Assembly: GCA_027563935.2 (NCBI GenBank)
Contig: CM050446.2
Location: 112,324,499-112,388,498, forward strand
Length of the DNA: 64,000 nucleotides
DNA from: Costus lasius
Lineage: Eukaryota > Streptophyta > Magnoliopsida > Zingiberales > Costaceae
Reading direction: 5' to 3'
Shown: positions 12,901 through 24,126 of the stretch, in pieces
Layout: every line of letters starts with the position of its first letter
Numbering within the stretch: position 1 is the first letter of the stretch
Program-made: the position numbers and the translations under genes
Notes under the pieces: model-generated
What the model saw: the letters and a program-made list of their open reading frames with translations, nothing else
Told to the model about the DNA's origin: nothing
Databases searched by the model: none

Positions 12901-13462
12901 ATTACATAGAAGTAGAAAGGTTGACTTCTGTAACATAAATACCTGAGTATGAAGATGAGGCCTTGCCTCTCTTCTTCTCATTCTGAAGTCACACCATGTC
13001 CTTCAACATGTGAGGTGGCCCTCCACATGAATAGCACTTATTGTTCCTGATCCATTCCATCTTTAATTTCAGGTCCTTGGTTAAGCCTTTTGGCTCAACA
13101 CTCTGAATTTCTACTTTAGGAGGATTGAGCCTAACCAATTCATCAAAGAGCTGCCTTAGATCAGAAATAATCTCAGAGGCACTCTTAGATTCATATTGCC
13201 CTCGAAGCTCGGGCAACATATTGGTTAGCATCAATTGTGCAACCTCCAAAGTATCAGCCTGATGCTTATCATAAGTATCCTTCTCAACCGCTAAGGCCAA
13301 GCATGGAAGTGGCTCAGGAATAGGCTGCTCAAGGACATAGAGCTTCCTTTCAAGCTTGAGCACAATTCTCAAGTTCATATACCAATCCATCAAGTTGGAT
13401 CCAACCAACTTGTCCTTCTCAAGGATAGATCGCAATGACCAACCGCTATTGTTCGATGCCAT
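9911..13462 (-). pseudogene. Gag-Pol of copia A, broken
   Basis: Gag starts at the ATG at 13,462 (MASNNSGW) and is internally shortened, with a degenerate knuckle (CYSCGGPPHMLKD). A TAA just before 12,895 precedes protease (LDTACG). Integrase follows with HNDVCGPF and SDHGGEY, but the catalytic Glu has become Gly (NGVSGRRN). A chromodomain-free linker leads to reverse transcriptase with a TGA in place of Trp near 11,100 (YEI-stop-QMDVK) and an intact YVDD near 10,835. RNase H runs to 9,911, ending LADPMTKALA. Order PR-INT-RT-RH defines Ty1/copia. At least three lesions make it inactive. Confidence 0.92.
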
Positions 13463-15071
13463 TGTTCTACAATAGTCAAGAAACAGCATATTAGTACTAC
13501 TTCAAATCATTTAAACTGGACTTGTTTTAAATGATTACGACTCCCACTATTTTAATCGAATTGACAACCCACAAAGTCAATTGGGAAGTTGAAGACTTCC
13601 TAGTGAGATGGGATCCTTATTCCACATGAGGCTTGGCGTCCCACGAGGGTGGGATGAGATGCACAAAGTAACTCATGCTTCCTAAGGTGGGCACGCTGGC
13701 CGATTGCTCCAAGCAATTCCCCTTATTGAAACAGTCTAGGCATTTCATGTCCGGCGAGGGCTGGATACAGCATGAAACCCTAACCTTTCAACGATGCCTC
13801 TAGACTTTCATCATGTGCCCAGCACATATGAACTTCTAGTCAAGTCCATTCCTAACCGTTATGCCCAGGGTCAACGAGTTTCCTTGCGAAGGCGCGCCCG
13901 ATTAAAACGGACTGGGGAAACCATTGCCACCACACAATTTCTAAAGATAAGTGGGTGTGTCCCACGAGGGTGGGAAACATTTCACAACACCACTGATCGA
14001 TAGCTTAGTGAGGGCTACGCGTTAGAAGACTACTAGACTTGATATTTATTTATGAGGGTTTTTGAGGTCTCATCAGTTTTATCTTATGTTTAACATTACA
14101 GGCATGCAATCCTATAGTGATAACATAACGATAAAACAGGCATGCTTTAGCAGATATGGAAAGCAGTAAATGAATGATGCGATCATAGCCTATTCAAGAC
14201 ATTGAACCAACCCATGCCACAAGGAGGTTCAACTCTTGACCTAGGACTCAAGCCTCAAAGACAAGACCTAACCTAGCCAACCACTAATTTGATCTTTAAG
14301 GTTGGCTCCAAGGTCCTTCTTACCATGGTTTAGCTCTCAAACCCTAGAGGTGTCCCTCATGGGTTCGGCCAATGCCATGGGTCTTTCTCCATAGATGATG
14401 CGCCACTATGCAAGGAGCCAAGATGGCTAGCTCTCAAACCCTAGGGTTCGGCCATGCCATCTTGCGCCTCTCCTCCATGCGCCATCAAGCATGCATGCAC
14501 CAGGGTTCCATGTGATTGCGCCCCTAATCTTCTTCTTGTTACAAAAATAAATGAAAAGAAAAGCGGCACGCATGCCTCACAAAGATACATCACAGGGATG
14601 CAAAGGGGCTTGACTCATGATCACAACATTATGCACAAGCAAGGTATCTACACATGCAGTTCTACATGCTCATGAAAAATATAAAATCTGAAATTTTACT
14701 TTTTCATAAAACTAGTCTCTTTTCCTCATCTTCTTTTCACAAATCTCTTGGTTATTTGCAATTAATTTTTCATGATGATTTCAAAGATCCTCTCGACTGG
14801 TAATTTTGTCAGATCAAGAGACCCGGCCAATCCGAAGACACAATGCCCGTCCTACTTGACAAAATCACGTGCGCCTTTGATCCTTAAATCATGCTAGAAA
14901 AATAATCCAAAGATCCAAAAGAAATTGAAAAGATGATAGGAACAAGAAACCCTAATTTTTCCTACTTTAGAAAAATCGTTTGCCATAAGAATATGCAATT
15001 TGCGAAAATTGTAAATATGGCATGTGAGCATGGAAAAGCATAAAAATACATCATTCGAGTCTCGCAAGTCC
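13463..15071 (-). other. Untranslated leader of copia A
   Basis: About 1.6 kb lies between the primer site and gag. I see no coding signal. Long leaders are typical of Angela/BARE-type elements, where they hold dimerisation and packaging signals; none can be placed by eye here. Confidence 0.7.
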
Positions 15072-15082
15072 CTCTGATACCA
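15072..15082 (-). other. Primer-binding site of copia A, initiator Met tRNA type
   Basis: The minus strand reads TGGTATCAGAG, complementary to the 3' end of initiator tRNA-Met, directly beside the LTR start at 15,084. Confidence 0.88.
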
Positions 15083-15083
15083 C

Positions 15084-15830
15084 TGTTGGGAAACCCCGGG
15101 GATATTTTACAAAATTTTAGAGATGCAAATACATTGCGCAGCGGAAGAATACCCCTGAAACAGGCCAGTCCCAAAAACCCAGTGAAGATCGCATGCGAGG
15201 GAATCGACACGATGAGATAGAAAATACCTTATGAGCGATGCGAGGCTGATGTCGTAGTAGGCGCTCAAGCGTGCGCCCTCTGCAGTCTCACACACACGGA
15301 TCACCTCGAGTCCTCTTCTTCCACGCCCGGTGCTAGCCTCGGGAAGAAGATCCAAGCCTTAGGTCACCTTCTTCTCAACTTGCGCCACCCCCAAGGTATA
15401 TGCGCCAAGGTTGAAGAAGGAAGAGGGAGATGCCGCCAAGCACAAGTCACACTTGCACCACCTTCAATAGAAGAAGCGCCAAGGATGAAGAAGAAGAAGT
15501 GCTTGCGGCTTGGTTGATGAAGAGATGCGCTAACTCCTCTTGCTCCTCTTGCTCTCGCCCCTCCTCTTGTTCTCACGCCTTCAATAAGTTGTGTTTCTTG
15601 AGAGGGGGCGGCTAGGGCTCATTATATAGAGCAAGGGGCGGTTAGAGTAGTGGCTAGGAGAAGAAGTAGGTATAGGATTATTTTAATGATTTAATTAAGT
15701 CCTAATCCAATTAGGATTCTAATTAATCATTTAAATAATCAAGTCCTAATCCAATTAGGACTCTAATTAATAATTTAAATAATCAGCCCTATTAAATAGG
15801 ACTCCATACAAGTATTTAAATTAATTAATT
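15084..15830 (-). repeat. 5' LTR of copia A, truncated
   Basis: This matches 7,886-8,631 and stops abruptly in TTAATTAATT at 15,830, where the element B integrase frame starts. About 1,200 bases of the LTR are missing. Confidence 0.9.
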
Positions 15831-16971
15831 ATGGAGGTTGTGTACCTGAGGATGAGGTTCTAGATATTCTTGAGCACTATCATTCTTCCCCTTATGGAGG
15901 TCATGCCAGCGCTACAAAGACTGCATTTAAGGTACTACAATCCGGATTATACTGGCCAGTATTTTTAAAGATACTCGAAATTTTATTCTGACTTGTGATA
16001 GTTGCCAAAGAAGTGGCAACATTTCGAAACGCGATGAACTTCCCTTACATAATATTTTAGAAGTTGAATTATTCGATGTGTGGGGAATAGATTTTATGGG
16101 ACCATTCCCATCCTCCTGTGGAAACAAGTACATCTTGGTGGTCGTCGACTACGTATCAAAGTGGGTAGAAGTTTCAGCCACACCGACCAATGACTCTAAA
16201 GTTGTGATACGGATGATGAAGAAGACTATCTTTCCAAGATTCGGCGTGCCGCGGATGCTGATAAGCGATGGAGGATCGCACTTTATTGAACAGCGATTTG
16301 CCGCTCTACTGAAAAAGTATGGGGTGCATCACAAAATTGCAACTCCATATCACCCACAGACTAGCGGACAGGTTGAGGTAACAAATCGCGAACTGAAAAG
16401 GATTTTAGAACGCACTGTTTCGACTGCAAGAACAGATTGGGCCCTTAAGTTGGATGATGCTCTCTGGGCCTATCGAACTGCCTTCAAGACACCTATAGGA
16501 ACGTCTCCGTTTCAAATGATTTATGGGAAGTCTTGTCACCTTCCAGTCGAGCTGGAACATAAGGCGTTCTGGGCGATAAGAGCTTTAAACTATGATTTCA
16601 AGATAGCAGGTGAGAAGAGGAAATTGGATCTGAACGAATTAGATGCGATACGACTTGAGGCGTACGAGAATGCAAAAATTTATAAGGAACGGACTAAGAG
16701 ATTTCACGACAAACAAATAGTGCACAAGGAATTCAAAATTGGAGATTTGGTCCTATTGTTTAATTCGAGGCTCAGATTATTTCCTGGAAAGTTGCGATCA
16801 AGATGGACTGGTCCGTATGTAGTAAAGAAAGTTTATCCGTACGGTGCGATTGACATCTATAGTGATCAGTCCGGAGCGTTCAAAGTCAATGGACAATGTC
16901 TGAAGCCTTATCTTTTTCCTACGCCTATTGAAAAGGGAGTTTCCTTACTCCTCTCTGACCCTTTTACATGA
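15831..16971 (+). pseudogene. Integrase of element B, 5'-truncated and frameshifted
   Basis: The integrase joins element cDNA to host DNA. The N-terminal zinc-binding motif is present (H...H near 15,880-15,905, then CDSCQ near 16,000). Catalytic residues are visible in the core: Asp in DFMGPFP, Asp in SDGGSHF and Glu in VEVTNREL. The C-terminal [26 protein letters not shown] is the usual GPY/F-type end. One extra T near 15,964 shifts the frame between the zinc finger's first half and CDSCQ. From the first Met at 16,078 the frame is open for 297 codons. The missing reverse transcriptase/RNase H upstream was lost at the 15,830/15,831 junction. Confidence 0.9.
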
Positions 16972-18407
16972 TCGTGGATTTTTATGTCGAGCTACTGACG
17001 TTAAACTAGCGCTTTTTGGGAGGCAACCCAAGTGCTATATTTCTTTAATTTTCATTTGTTTTCTGACACGTGTTATTTTATTTCAGGACGACCTTGAGAT
17101 TTTAGATCCAGCCATAATCTTGAGTGTTATCTTGTGTGTTTAAAAAAAAAGAATTACTGATATGACCATAATATTCATTATGGCCATAAAAGAGGCTGAA
17201 TAACGGATCGGCTGTATTTGGAAAGACAACCGTGGCAATCAATTCCCACGGTCACGGCTCGAATTACTGGCACCCCCTTTCTGTTTCCAACTTCGACAAC
17301 GTCTGCCGCAGCTCTTTGCTTCAATCATCCTCCGCCCCTCACAATCTGACGCCGCTCTCTTTAATCGTCCGCACTCAAGTCGCCGGCAACCTCCAATCGT
17401 CCGCCGCGCCACTTCAACTACCACCGACTTCAAGTTTCTGTCGTTACCCACTTCATCTTCCGCAACAGCCTCCGTCCGTCTTCCACCATATCCAATCTAG
17501 CGCTGCCCTCTTCAATCCTCCCATAACCTGCTGCCGCCTTCATCAATCTGGAGCAGGAACCCACAACCGCCCTCACCACTTCCACCGCTTCCAATCCACG
17601 CCGACCTTCCATCAAGCCACCGCCATTTCGTCCAGCAATGAAAACGGTCGCCGCCCTTCTCAATAATTAGTGCGGCGCTGTTTTTCTAGTTCTGTGATTG
17701 AAATTTGCCGCTGCTCGCCCTTTCCTCTTCTGCCATCACCAGATCACACGGATTTCTTCTGTCATTACTCCTTTAATCAAACCTGAAGCCGTTGCTCCTC
17801 TTCAATCCAAGTAGAAACTGCCGCCCCTCAAAGTTTGCAGCAAACACACGAAGTCGTTGCCGCTTCAGCTATTGATCTATGGGTAACTGGCGGCGACTCC
17901 TCTCTTGAGCTGCTCCTCCAAATCAACTGCTTCGAGAATCGACGCCGCTCTCCTTTAATTCGTCGCCCACTTCCTCTGCCATTCACCCTCCAGTCGAAAC
18001 GGAAGTCCAGTAGCTGCTCTCTTCAATCCTCCCTCAATCCAAGCTGTCGACTTTCTTTAATTGAAATCGTCCAGCCGAACTTGAGATCACGCCAACTTCC
18101 CTGCGTCACTCTTCTTCTTCTAGAACTGAACAGCCGCTTTTAACTTCCGTCTATTGAAATCACGCTGCTGACCACTATTTCTACCTTTCTGCGCTTAGCC
18201 TGATCAAGCTATTGGATCTCTGCCATCTTCAAGAGCGCCAGCCACCTAATTTTGCTGCTGCCCTGTTCTTGGTGCCGAAGAGTTTTACGAAGGCTTGATT
18301 TCCACCTCCAGTTCACCGTGCTTCACAAGATCTGCCGAGAAACCTCCCAATTTTCTGATTTTCCACATCTAAATCTCTCGGCACTCTTCTAGGTTCTGTT
18401 TTCCTCT
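16972..18407 (+). other. Noncoding stretch between integrase and third ORF, element B
   Basis: It starts with a block shared with element A (16,989-17,032: GAGCTACTGAC ... GGGAGGCAACCCAAG), also familiar from other plant Athila-type elements. At 17,176-17,189 the 14-mer CATTATGGCCATAA is identical to one in the left LTR (3,703-3,716). The rest to 18,407 is C/T-rich with short open frames of skewed composition that I do not regard as genes. Confidence 0.6.
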
Positions 18408-19861
18408 TTGCCGCTGCTTTGTTTTGATTTCAATTTGCTGAATCTGCAATGGCCCCCAAGCGCAAGATTGGTGCCCGCAACCCGCAAGTCTACCATGCAT
18501 ATACCTGCCACTCCCTTCCGCCAGCCCGCTTCATCAGCTATTCTGCCCTCTTCTTCGGATGTTGCACCAAGGCCACATGCTGTATTTGGATTTCCCATGC
18601 AAACTACTTTTCAAGCTAACAAGTGCAGCCAACTTCTCCAGCGCAAGATAGTACATACACGTTATCTGGACAGGTTTGCTATGGGCGCTCTGGGCTTTTC
18701 TGATGACATAGAGTGGATGTGTCACCAGATCGGATGGCACCAGTTCATCTGCATGATTCATCCCACGTATATTTCACTATGCTTGGAGTTCTTTAGTTCT
18801 TTGGAGGTACAGCTGAATTCCAATAACGATGATGATATTGGGTGAATCATTTAGATTGGGTAGGGCGGAGCACAACCTTGATATTATGCAGCTTAACCGC
18901 ATCTTTGGCTTTCCCCTGCATGCACCACACCAGCCACCATCTGAGTACAAGGAGCATGAGTTCTGGAGTTCTATCAGTAGTGACACATCTTATTCTGCCC
19001 GCTCTGCCCGTGCGAGCAGTATTAGCAACCCCATTCTACGCTATGTCCACCGCTTTCTGGCTCATACTATTTTTGGACGGGGCGAGAGTGACGGCATGGT
19101 ACGTCAGGGCGAGGTATTCTACTTATGGGCCATGCTCCATTCCTTTCCATTAAATACTGGCTATTTTATGGTTAAACAAATGCTAAGAGTATCCCGAGCC
19201 ACGAAGGGACATATAGTTATGGGCAGCCTGGTCACTTCTATTGCTCTTGCCGTTGGCATCGATCCAAATGGTATAGAGATTGCTAGTGGCAGCACACAAC
19301 TAGATCTTGACACTTGTCTCTCGATGAGCCTAGTCATCAAGAGAGGGGATTCCTACTTCCTCTTCTTCAGAGATGGGACACAGCCTATGCCACTGCCATG
19401 CCAGGAGCGCAACACCATCAGGAACAGGAGCAACTGGAAGATACGCCCTATTACTGCCACCTCTACTTCAGCTGCCGAGCATGTGCCACCTCTGAGTTTC
19501 GCACCGCCACCGTCCTCCGGATTCTTTACTTTTATTGGTCAGTATCCTTCCTCCTCTTCAAATGTTGAAACACTTATGAAGCATATACTAGATGAACAAC
19601 AAAGGCAAGGAGAATACATGCAGCAGATGTTTTCACACTTAGAGGAAGGGCAACATGAGATTCGCCAGGGACTATCCCAGTGAGATGCAGAACCGCCAGG
19701 GGAAGTTTTTGACTTCCCTCTGGACTTCCTTCAGTGAGATGCAGACCACATTCAATCCAGATGAGGATGATGAGCCTGAGGTACATGGAGATGGCGACGA
19801 CGACGACGATGAGGACCCAGAGGAGGTTGATATCAGTTCCGACACAGATGGAGATGACTGA
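18408..19861 (+). pseudogene. Third ORF of element B (Athila-type ORF after pol)
   Basis: Two overlapping frames (18,408-18,845 and 18,829-19,683) and a tail (to 19,861) align with the third ORF of element A. Shared landmarks are TRYLDR, PTYISLCLEFFSSLEV, then NPILRYVHRFLAHTIFG, GESDGMV, EVFYLWAMLHSF and KQMLRVSRATKG. It resembles the domain often annotated as a putative plant transposon protein in Athila-like elements; its function is unknown. The position matches the envelope-like ORF of Athila, but I see no signal peptide or transmembrane segment here. The tail is strongly acidic (D/E run) after a DISSD motif. At least two frameshifts break it. Confidence 0.75.
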
Positions 19862-20906
19862 TTCAGTGAGTTTCTGCACCCCAATCTCCAAATTTTGAGA
19901 TCGTTCAATGCCATGCATAGGGACTATGCATGATTCCACTCTGGGAGATAGAGGGTTCTGATATCTATTTTACTTGTCTTTTGTTATGCACTCTGAACTT
20001 TAGTAACTTTTAACTTATGGTGATGGATGATTGTAGTACTTTGGCTTTAATATATAGTATTTGTCTTGTGTTATATGGTATATGTGTTATGTTTTTGTTT
20101 TGTCATACACCTTTGCTTTTTGACAATGGGATTACACTCTACAACTATTTTCTCATGCTGAAATTGTTTGGCTTTTTAACAAGATACACGATAGCTTCAT
20201 ATTTTCTATTGGTTCCATGGACACCATTATGTCTTGAATCATGGTTCTAGGTCAGGATTTCATTTGATTATTCTATTTGATGGATAAGGTTAGTGAAGTG
20301 ATAGATCCACTTTTTGATTTAGATATTTCCTCTTACGGTATGCATATGATCTTTCTATATAAGGACATTACTCAATCAATTAGATTCTCCTTGCTAGATG
20401 TTGGAATTTCTCAATGCACTAATCCATGATTTCCTCTCAAATTTTACTTTGTGTTTAAAAACAAACACATAAAAAAAAACAATAACAACAAAACAACAGA
20501 TTCCTCTACTTGGCACTGCGTAAAATTGGCAGTGGTACCTAAGAAAAAGAGTTGAAGTCAAAATAAAAATTGAGAGGACAATAAAACAAATAAGAGTGCA
20601 TTGAAATTTTTTTCCAGCTCTGTGTCTATGGATGAATCAGGTTCGAAATGAGTACATATACCACACAGGAGATTATTGCATCTTGCGGAGGTAAGTCTTA
20701 TCTGATATTGGTTCCTGAATCTTTACACCTTTATTCCTGACGAAAGATGATTATCTCGAATGCTCTGACCTACTGAGATTTATTCATAATGATGTTTCTC
20801 TTGGACACAATATTTTATAAGCTTGACAGATTTCATCTTTTTCTGATTCCACTCTTATCTGCTTTAAATGCTTGAGGACAAGAAATGATTTATGTCTGGG
20901 AGATTT
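19862..20906 (+). other. 3' noncoding region and polypurine tract of element B
   Basis: There is no coding signal. A block at 20,500-20,540 (ACTTGGCA ... AAAATTGGCA.TGGTACC) also occurs twice in element A. The last bases before the LTR (GTCTGGGAGATT, 20,895-20,906) are the likely plus-strand primer tract. Confidence 0.6.
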
Positions 20907-22721
20907 TGATGTCTTGTATTTTTATAGTCTTTTAGACTTATATTTACTAGTGAATCGAGACATATTTTCGTATTTTTACATCTCTTTCCATCTTATTTCA
21001 TTGATTTCCTTCAGAAGCTTCACTTCTTATCATGTTGATGAATACAGGACAATTCACTCACTTTTGGAACTATTTGGAGGTATATTTATGTCCCCGAGTG
21101 AATCAGGAACCTTGACGAGAAGTTTCGCTTCAAACAGAGCTAATTTTCAAAATTACGGTCGAGGCCCTAATCTGCATTATGGCCGTAATTTCTAGTTTGA
21201 ATTCTCAAGAAGCCCGTTTTCATTCAAGCATAATCATATTCCACAGGCGTGCTCTCAACTTTCTCAGAAGAAGCCTTTTGGAAGACGAAAAATTTGATAG
21301 AAGACGTTACGGGTATAGCCGTAAATTCACCCTACCCGTAATCTTCACACCGGCGACTTTTGATGTCATACTATGGTCGGAATTCAAGTCAAGTCAAAGG
21401 TCAACTCATACGCAAAATTTCAGACGAAACAGAGTTCACTACAGAAATTACCGCGATGCCCATAATTCTCATTACACCCGTAATGGTAGCATTAAGTGTA
21501 TCGGAGGGCTGCAATAAATAGGTCGTAACTTTTCCGTTACAACTCCGATTTGGGCATTTTTTATGTCATTACGAAGAGCTTTTAATGGCCCACAAGTTCA
21601 TGGATGTTTCAGGAGCTGAAGAGAATCGAATTAAATATTACAACCATGCCCGTGATCTCCATTACACCCATAATCTCACTTGCGTACTCTAAACTTTAAA
21701 GCGCCATAACCTTGTCATTATAGCTCCGTTTTTGACGTTTAAGGTGTCAAAACGTAACTAATTGAAAGCCCCATCAATACATGCGTTCAGATTTGGGATC
21801 CGATTCTATAAAAGGGGCGAAATACCCCTTGGAAGGGCGAAGGGTCTTTGCTTGGTGTGAAGTTTTTGGAGAAAGTTTTGGGAGAAGGAGTTCTCTTGTG
21901 CTTCAATTCGTGGAGGCTTGGAGGAAGAAGATTTCAATCCCTTTTGAAGAGTTTGTGATCTCCTATCTTCAATTCTTTCCTTTATTTCGTTCTTCTTCTA
22001 GAGTTTTGTACCTAAACGACGCTATGATAGCATAAATCTTTTGTCGGAACTAAGGGTGTAGTCTCGTTGTTTGTATCTCATTCTCAAACTTGTTATTTCA
22101 AAGCAAATGCAAATTATACTTTGTGTTTATTCATTCTATGCCGTTTTATCGCTAGAATTACCTTGATCACGTAATATCTTTTCTCGGGCATCGCAAGAAG
22201 GACCGAAAGGTGAATTGCGATGCTAGATCTGCTAGTTCGAACATACTCTGACCTATCAAGAAATTGGGTAGGATTTGTATCAGGAATTTCATAGTATCTC
22301 TGAACCCATTGGGTCAATCTAGGTACGGTGAACCATGAAAGTAGGACGCCGATTTAGATTGATAATCCGCCGTCGAAAGAGGGTAATCTGTACCTTTTGA
22401 TACTTCCTTGAGCACTTTTAAAGTTTGCTTTGCTACAATTTTGACTTGTTTGAATTTGAGATCCATCAACGAGATGAACCCAACGTTCCGATTTCTCTAA
22501 CCCCTGTTTTCCACCAGAAGTTTTCTCCTGCCGGATTCGGTTTGTTTAAGTCATATTTGCTTTACTTTCTACAATTCCAAATCTCTTTAATCGTTTGTCT
22601 AGCTATAAATTCACAATCTATTGGTACTTGATCACTGTCCCTGTGGGATCGACATCTTAAGTACTATCACGACAAAACCGTCACGCTTGCGATTAGTTGT
22701 GCGTTAGTGCAGCACACATCA
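20907..22721 (+). repeat. 3' LTR of element B
   Basis: A direct repeat of 3,435-5,250 starting TGATGTC and ending CACATCA, followed by the AGGCC target duplication at 22,722-22,726. Confidence 0.92.
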
Positions 22722-22726
22722 AGGCC

Positions 22727-23106
22727 ACACAGAATGTTGAGCCCTACAGAAGAGAAATGAACCATTGGGACCCACCCTGACAAACCCCACTAAAGATGCC
22801 AAGAGCTACAAAGCACGCACTAAGTTTTGGCATGACAAGCGCATTGCAAAGAAGGAATTTCATGAGGGAGACAAAGTACTTCTATTCAATTCAAGACTTT
22901 GGCTATTTCCAGGAAAGCTAAGCACGAGATGGTCCGGTCCTTTTACAATTCAGAAAGTCCAACCATATGGTGCCATCACAATTTGGACAGAACGAACTAG
23001 AAGTTTCACAGTTAACGGGCATCGTCTCAAGCACTATTTTGAAGATGAGCGGGTCGAAAGAGAGGAAGTTCTTGCTCTCTCAAACCCCACAAATTTGCAA
23101 CTCTGA
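22727..23106 (+). pseudogene. Integrase C-terminus of element A
   Basis: After a short piece of protease linker, an internal deletion junction near 22,780 leads to the integrase tail: KARTKFWHDKRI, then [26 protein letters not shown] and a stop at 23,106. It parallels the end of the element B integrase. Reverse transcriptase, RNase H and the catalytic core, normally about 2.5-3 kb, are absent between the protease at 3,434 and this point. Confidence 0.85.
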
Positions 23107-23121
23107 AAAACTCTCACGGTC

Positions 23122-23164
23122 GAGCTACTGACCTAAACCTAGCGCTCTTGGGAGGCAACCCAAG
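23122..23164 (+). other. Conserved post-integrase block, element A
   Basis: GAGCTACTGACCTAAA, then AGCGCT and GGGAGGCAACCCAAG, begins 15 bases after the integrase stop. The same block follows the element B integrase (16,989-17,032). Conservation in untranslated RNA suggests a structural or splicing role; this is inference. Confidence 0.6.
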
Positions 23165-23365
23165 TTTTTGTTTGATTTTAGTTTTCATACATTGATTCAG
23201 ACGTTGTTTTACACTGTTGATTTGTTCGTCATTTAATTTTTTGATTTCTAGAGGGGATTGCTACTAATTTGATGTCTCTTTATGTTGTAGGAGGAAGTTG
23301 GAGCACATGAGAATTTTCCTAGATTTTTTCAGAATTTTTTGAGTTAATCAGTGCAAATCACGGCC

Positions 23366-23665
23366 TGGGGTTCACCTGTGAAATGCACTGTACAGCATGC
23401 CCAGTCTTTGTGACCAGAGCGTTTCACAGGCAGGTGAACCCCACGGGGTTGACCAGTATTTATTTCTGCGCAGAAACCTTCCAGTATACTTCACAGGTAG
23501 GTGAACCCCCCGGGGTTCACCATCTTTTCTGCACTCGAAGGAAGCCACCAGAACACTTCACGGGCTGGTGAACCCCAGCGGGTTCACCCGTGTTTCTGTT
23601 GCATCAGCCCGACCATAGTGAACATCACGGGCTAGTGAACCCGGGCGGGTTCACCCATATTCTAG
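23366..23665 (+). repeat. 67-bp tandem palindromic array, internal copy, element A
   Basis: Units have cores starting at 23,433, 23,500, 23,567 and 23,634 (exactly 67 apart), with a partial one before. Each core is a near-palindrome with arms GGTGAACCCC and GGGGTTCACC, preceded by TTCAC(A/G)GG. The same unit forms an array in the element's 3' LTR at 37,938-38,170. Confidence 0.85.
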
Positions 23666-24126
23666 CCGGTGTTCACTCGAAGCTAGGGCAACACACGCCC
23701 GATTTTTCCGCCGCCTTCCTCCTTTGCAGAGATCCCGCCGACTTCGTTACTCTTCCCTCTCTCCAATTAGAAAGAAGGTTTCTCCAAGGCAGATCTAAGT
23801 TCTGTTTCAACATCATCCCTGATTTTTATGACGACTTCGATTTCACGCACTTTTGCCGCTGCCTCCCAATTTCGACGACGCTGACCAGATCGCGCTGTTT
23901 TCTCTCCCTCTTAGCACTCGAAGAAGATCTCCAAAGGTTTGATCCAGCTTTTTATTTCATCCAGATGGATTTCTGCTTCGATCGATTTCAGATTGTGGAT
24001 TTTCGTTCCGCCTGCTTCTTTGACGCCTATTTTTGCCAATCGTCGCTGCCTCCGTTTTCTCTGCACCTTCAGCCAGATCTTCTCAACTCTAAGTTCGCCG
24101 GCCACTTCCGACCGTCTCCAGCCACT

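Larger units (their letters stand above)
7886..15830 (-). mobile_element. Ty1/copia element A (Angela/BARE-like), right end deleted
   Basis: Read on the minus strand: truncated 5' LTR (15,830-15,084), initiator-Met primer site, ~1.6-kb leader, gag, pol, polypurine tract, 3' LTR (9,835-7,886). LTRs begin TGTTGG and end CCAACA. The TGTTGG...ATGCCC start and long leader resemble the Angela/BARE-1 branch. The right LTR stops at 15,830, where element B integrase sequence begins, so about 1.2 kb of LTR is lost along with neighbouring element B DNA. The two LTRs differ at roughly 18 places over the shared ~745 bases by eye. Confidence 0.9.
3435..22721 (+). mobile_element. Athila-like Ty3/gypsy element B, nested in element A
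   Basis: Two ~1.8-kb LTRs (3,435-5,250 and 20,907-22,721) flank a primer site, an intact gag frame, protease, integrase and a third ORF. The 5-bp sequence AGGCC at 3,430-3,434 and 22,722-22,726 is the target-site duplication, so this is one insertion into element A. The left LTR starts TAATG where the right starts TGATG, a point change in the terminal TG. Reverse transcriptase and RNase H are absent, removed with part of the nested copia element. B is related to A but belongs to a distinct family, because its LTR sequence differs. Confidence 0.92.

Noticed and set aside
17232..17666. Open frame of 144 codons between integrase and third ORF of element B
   Set aside because: Low-complexity S/P/H composition in a C/T-rich spacer, with no counterpart in element A.
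23366..23665. Regular 67-bp repeats looking like a CRISPR array
   Set aside because: Whole units repeat, with no variable spacers, in a plant retrotransposon; the LTR has the same array.
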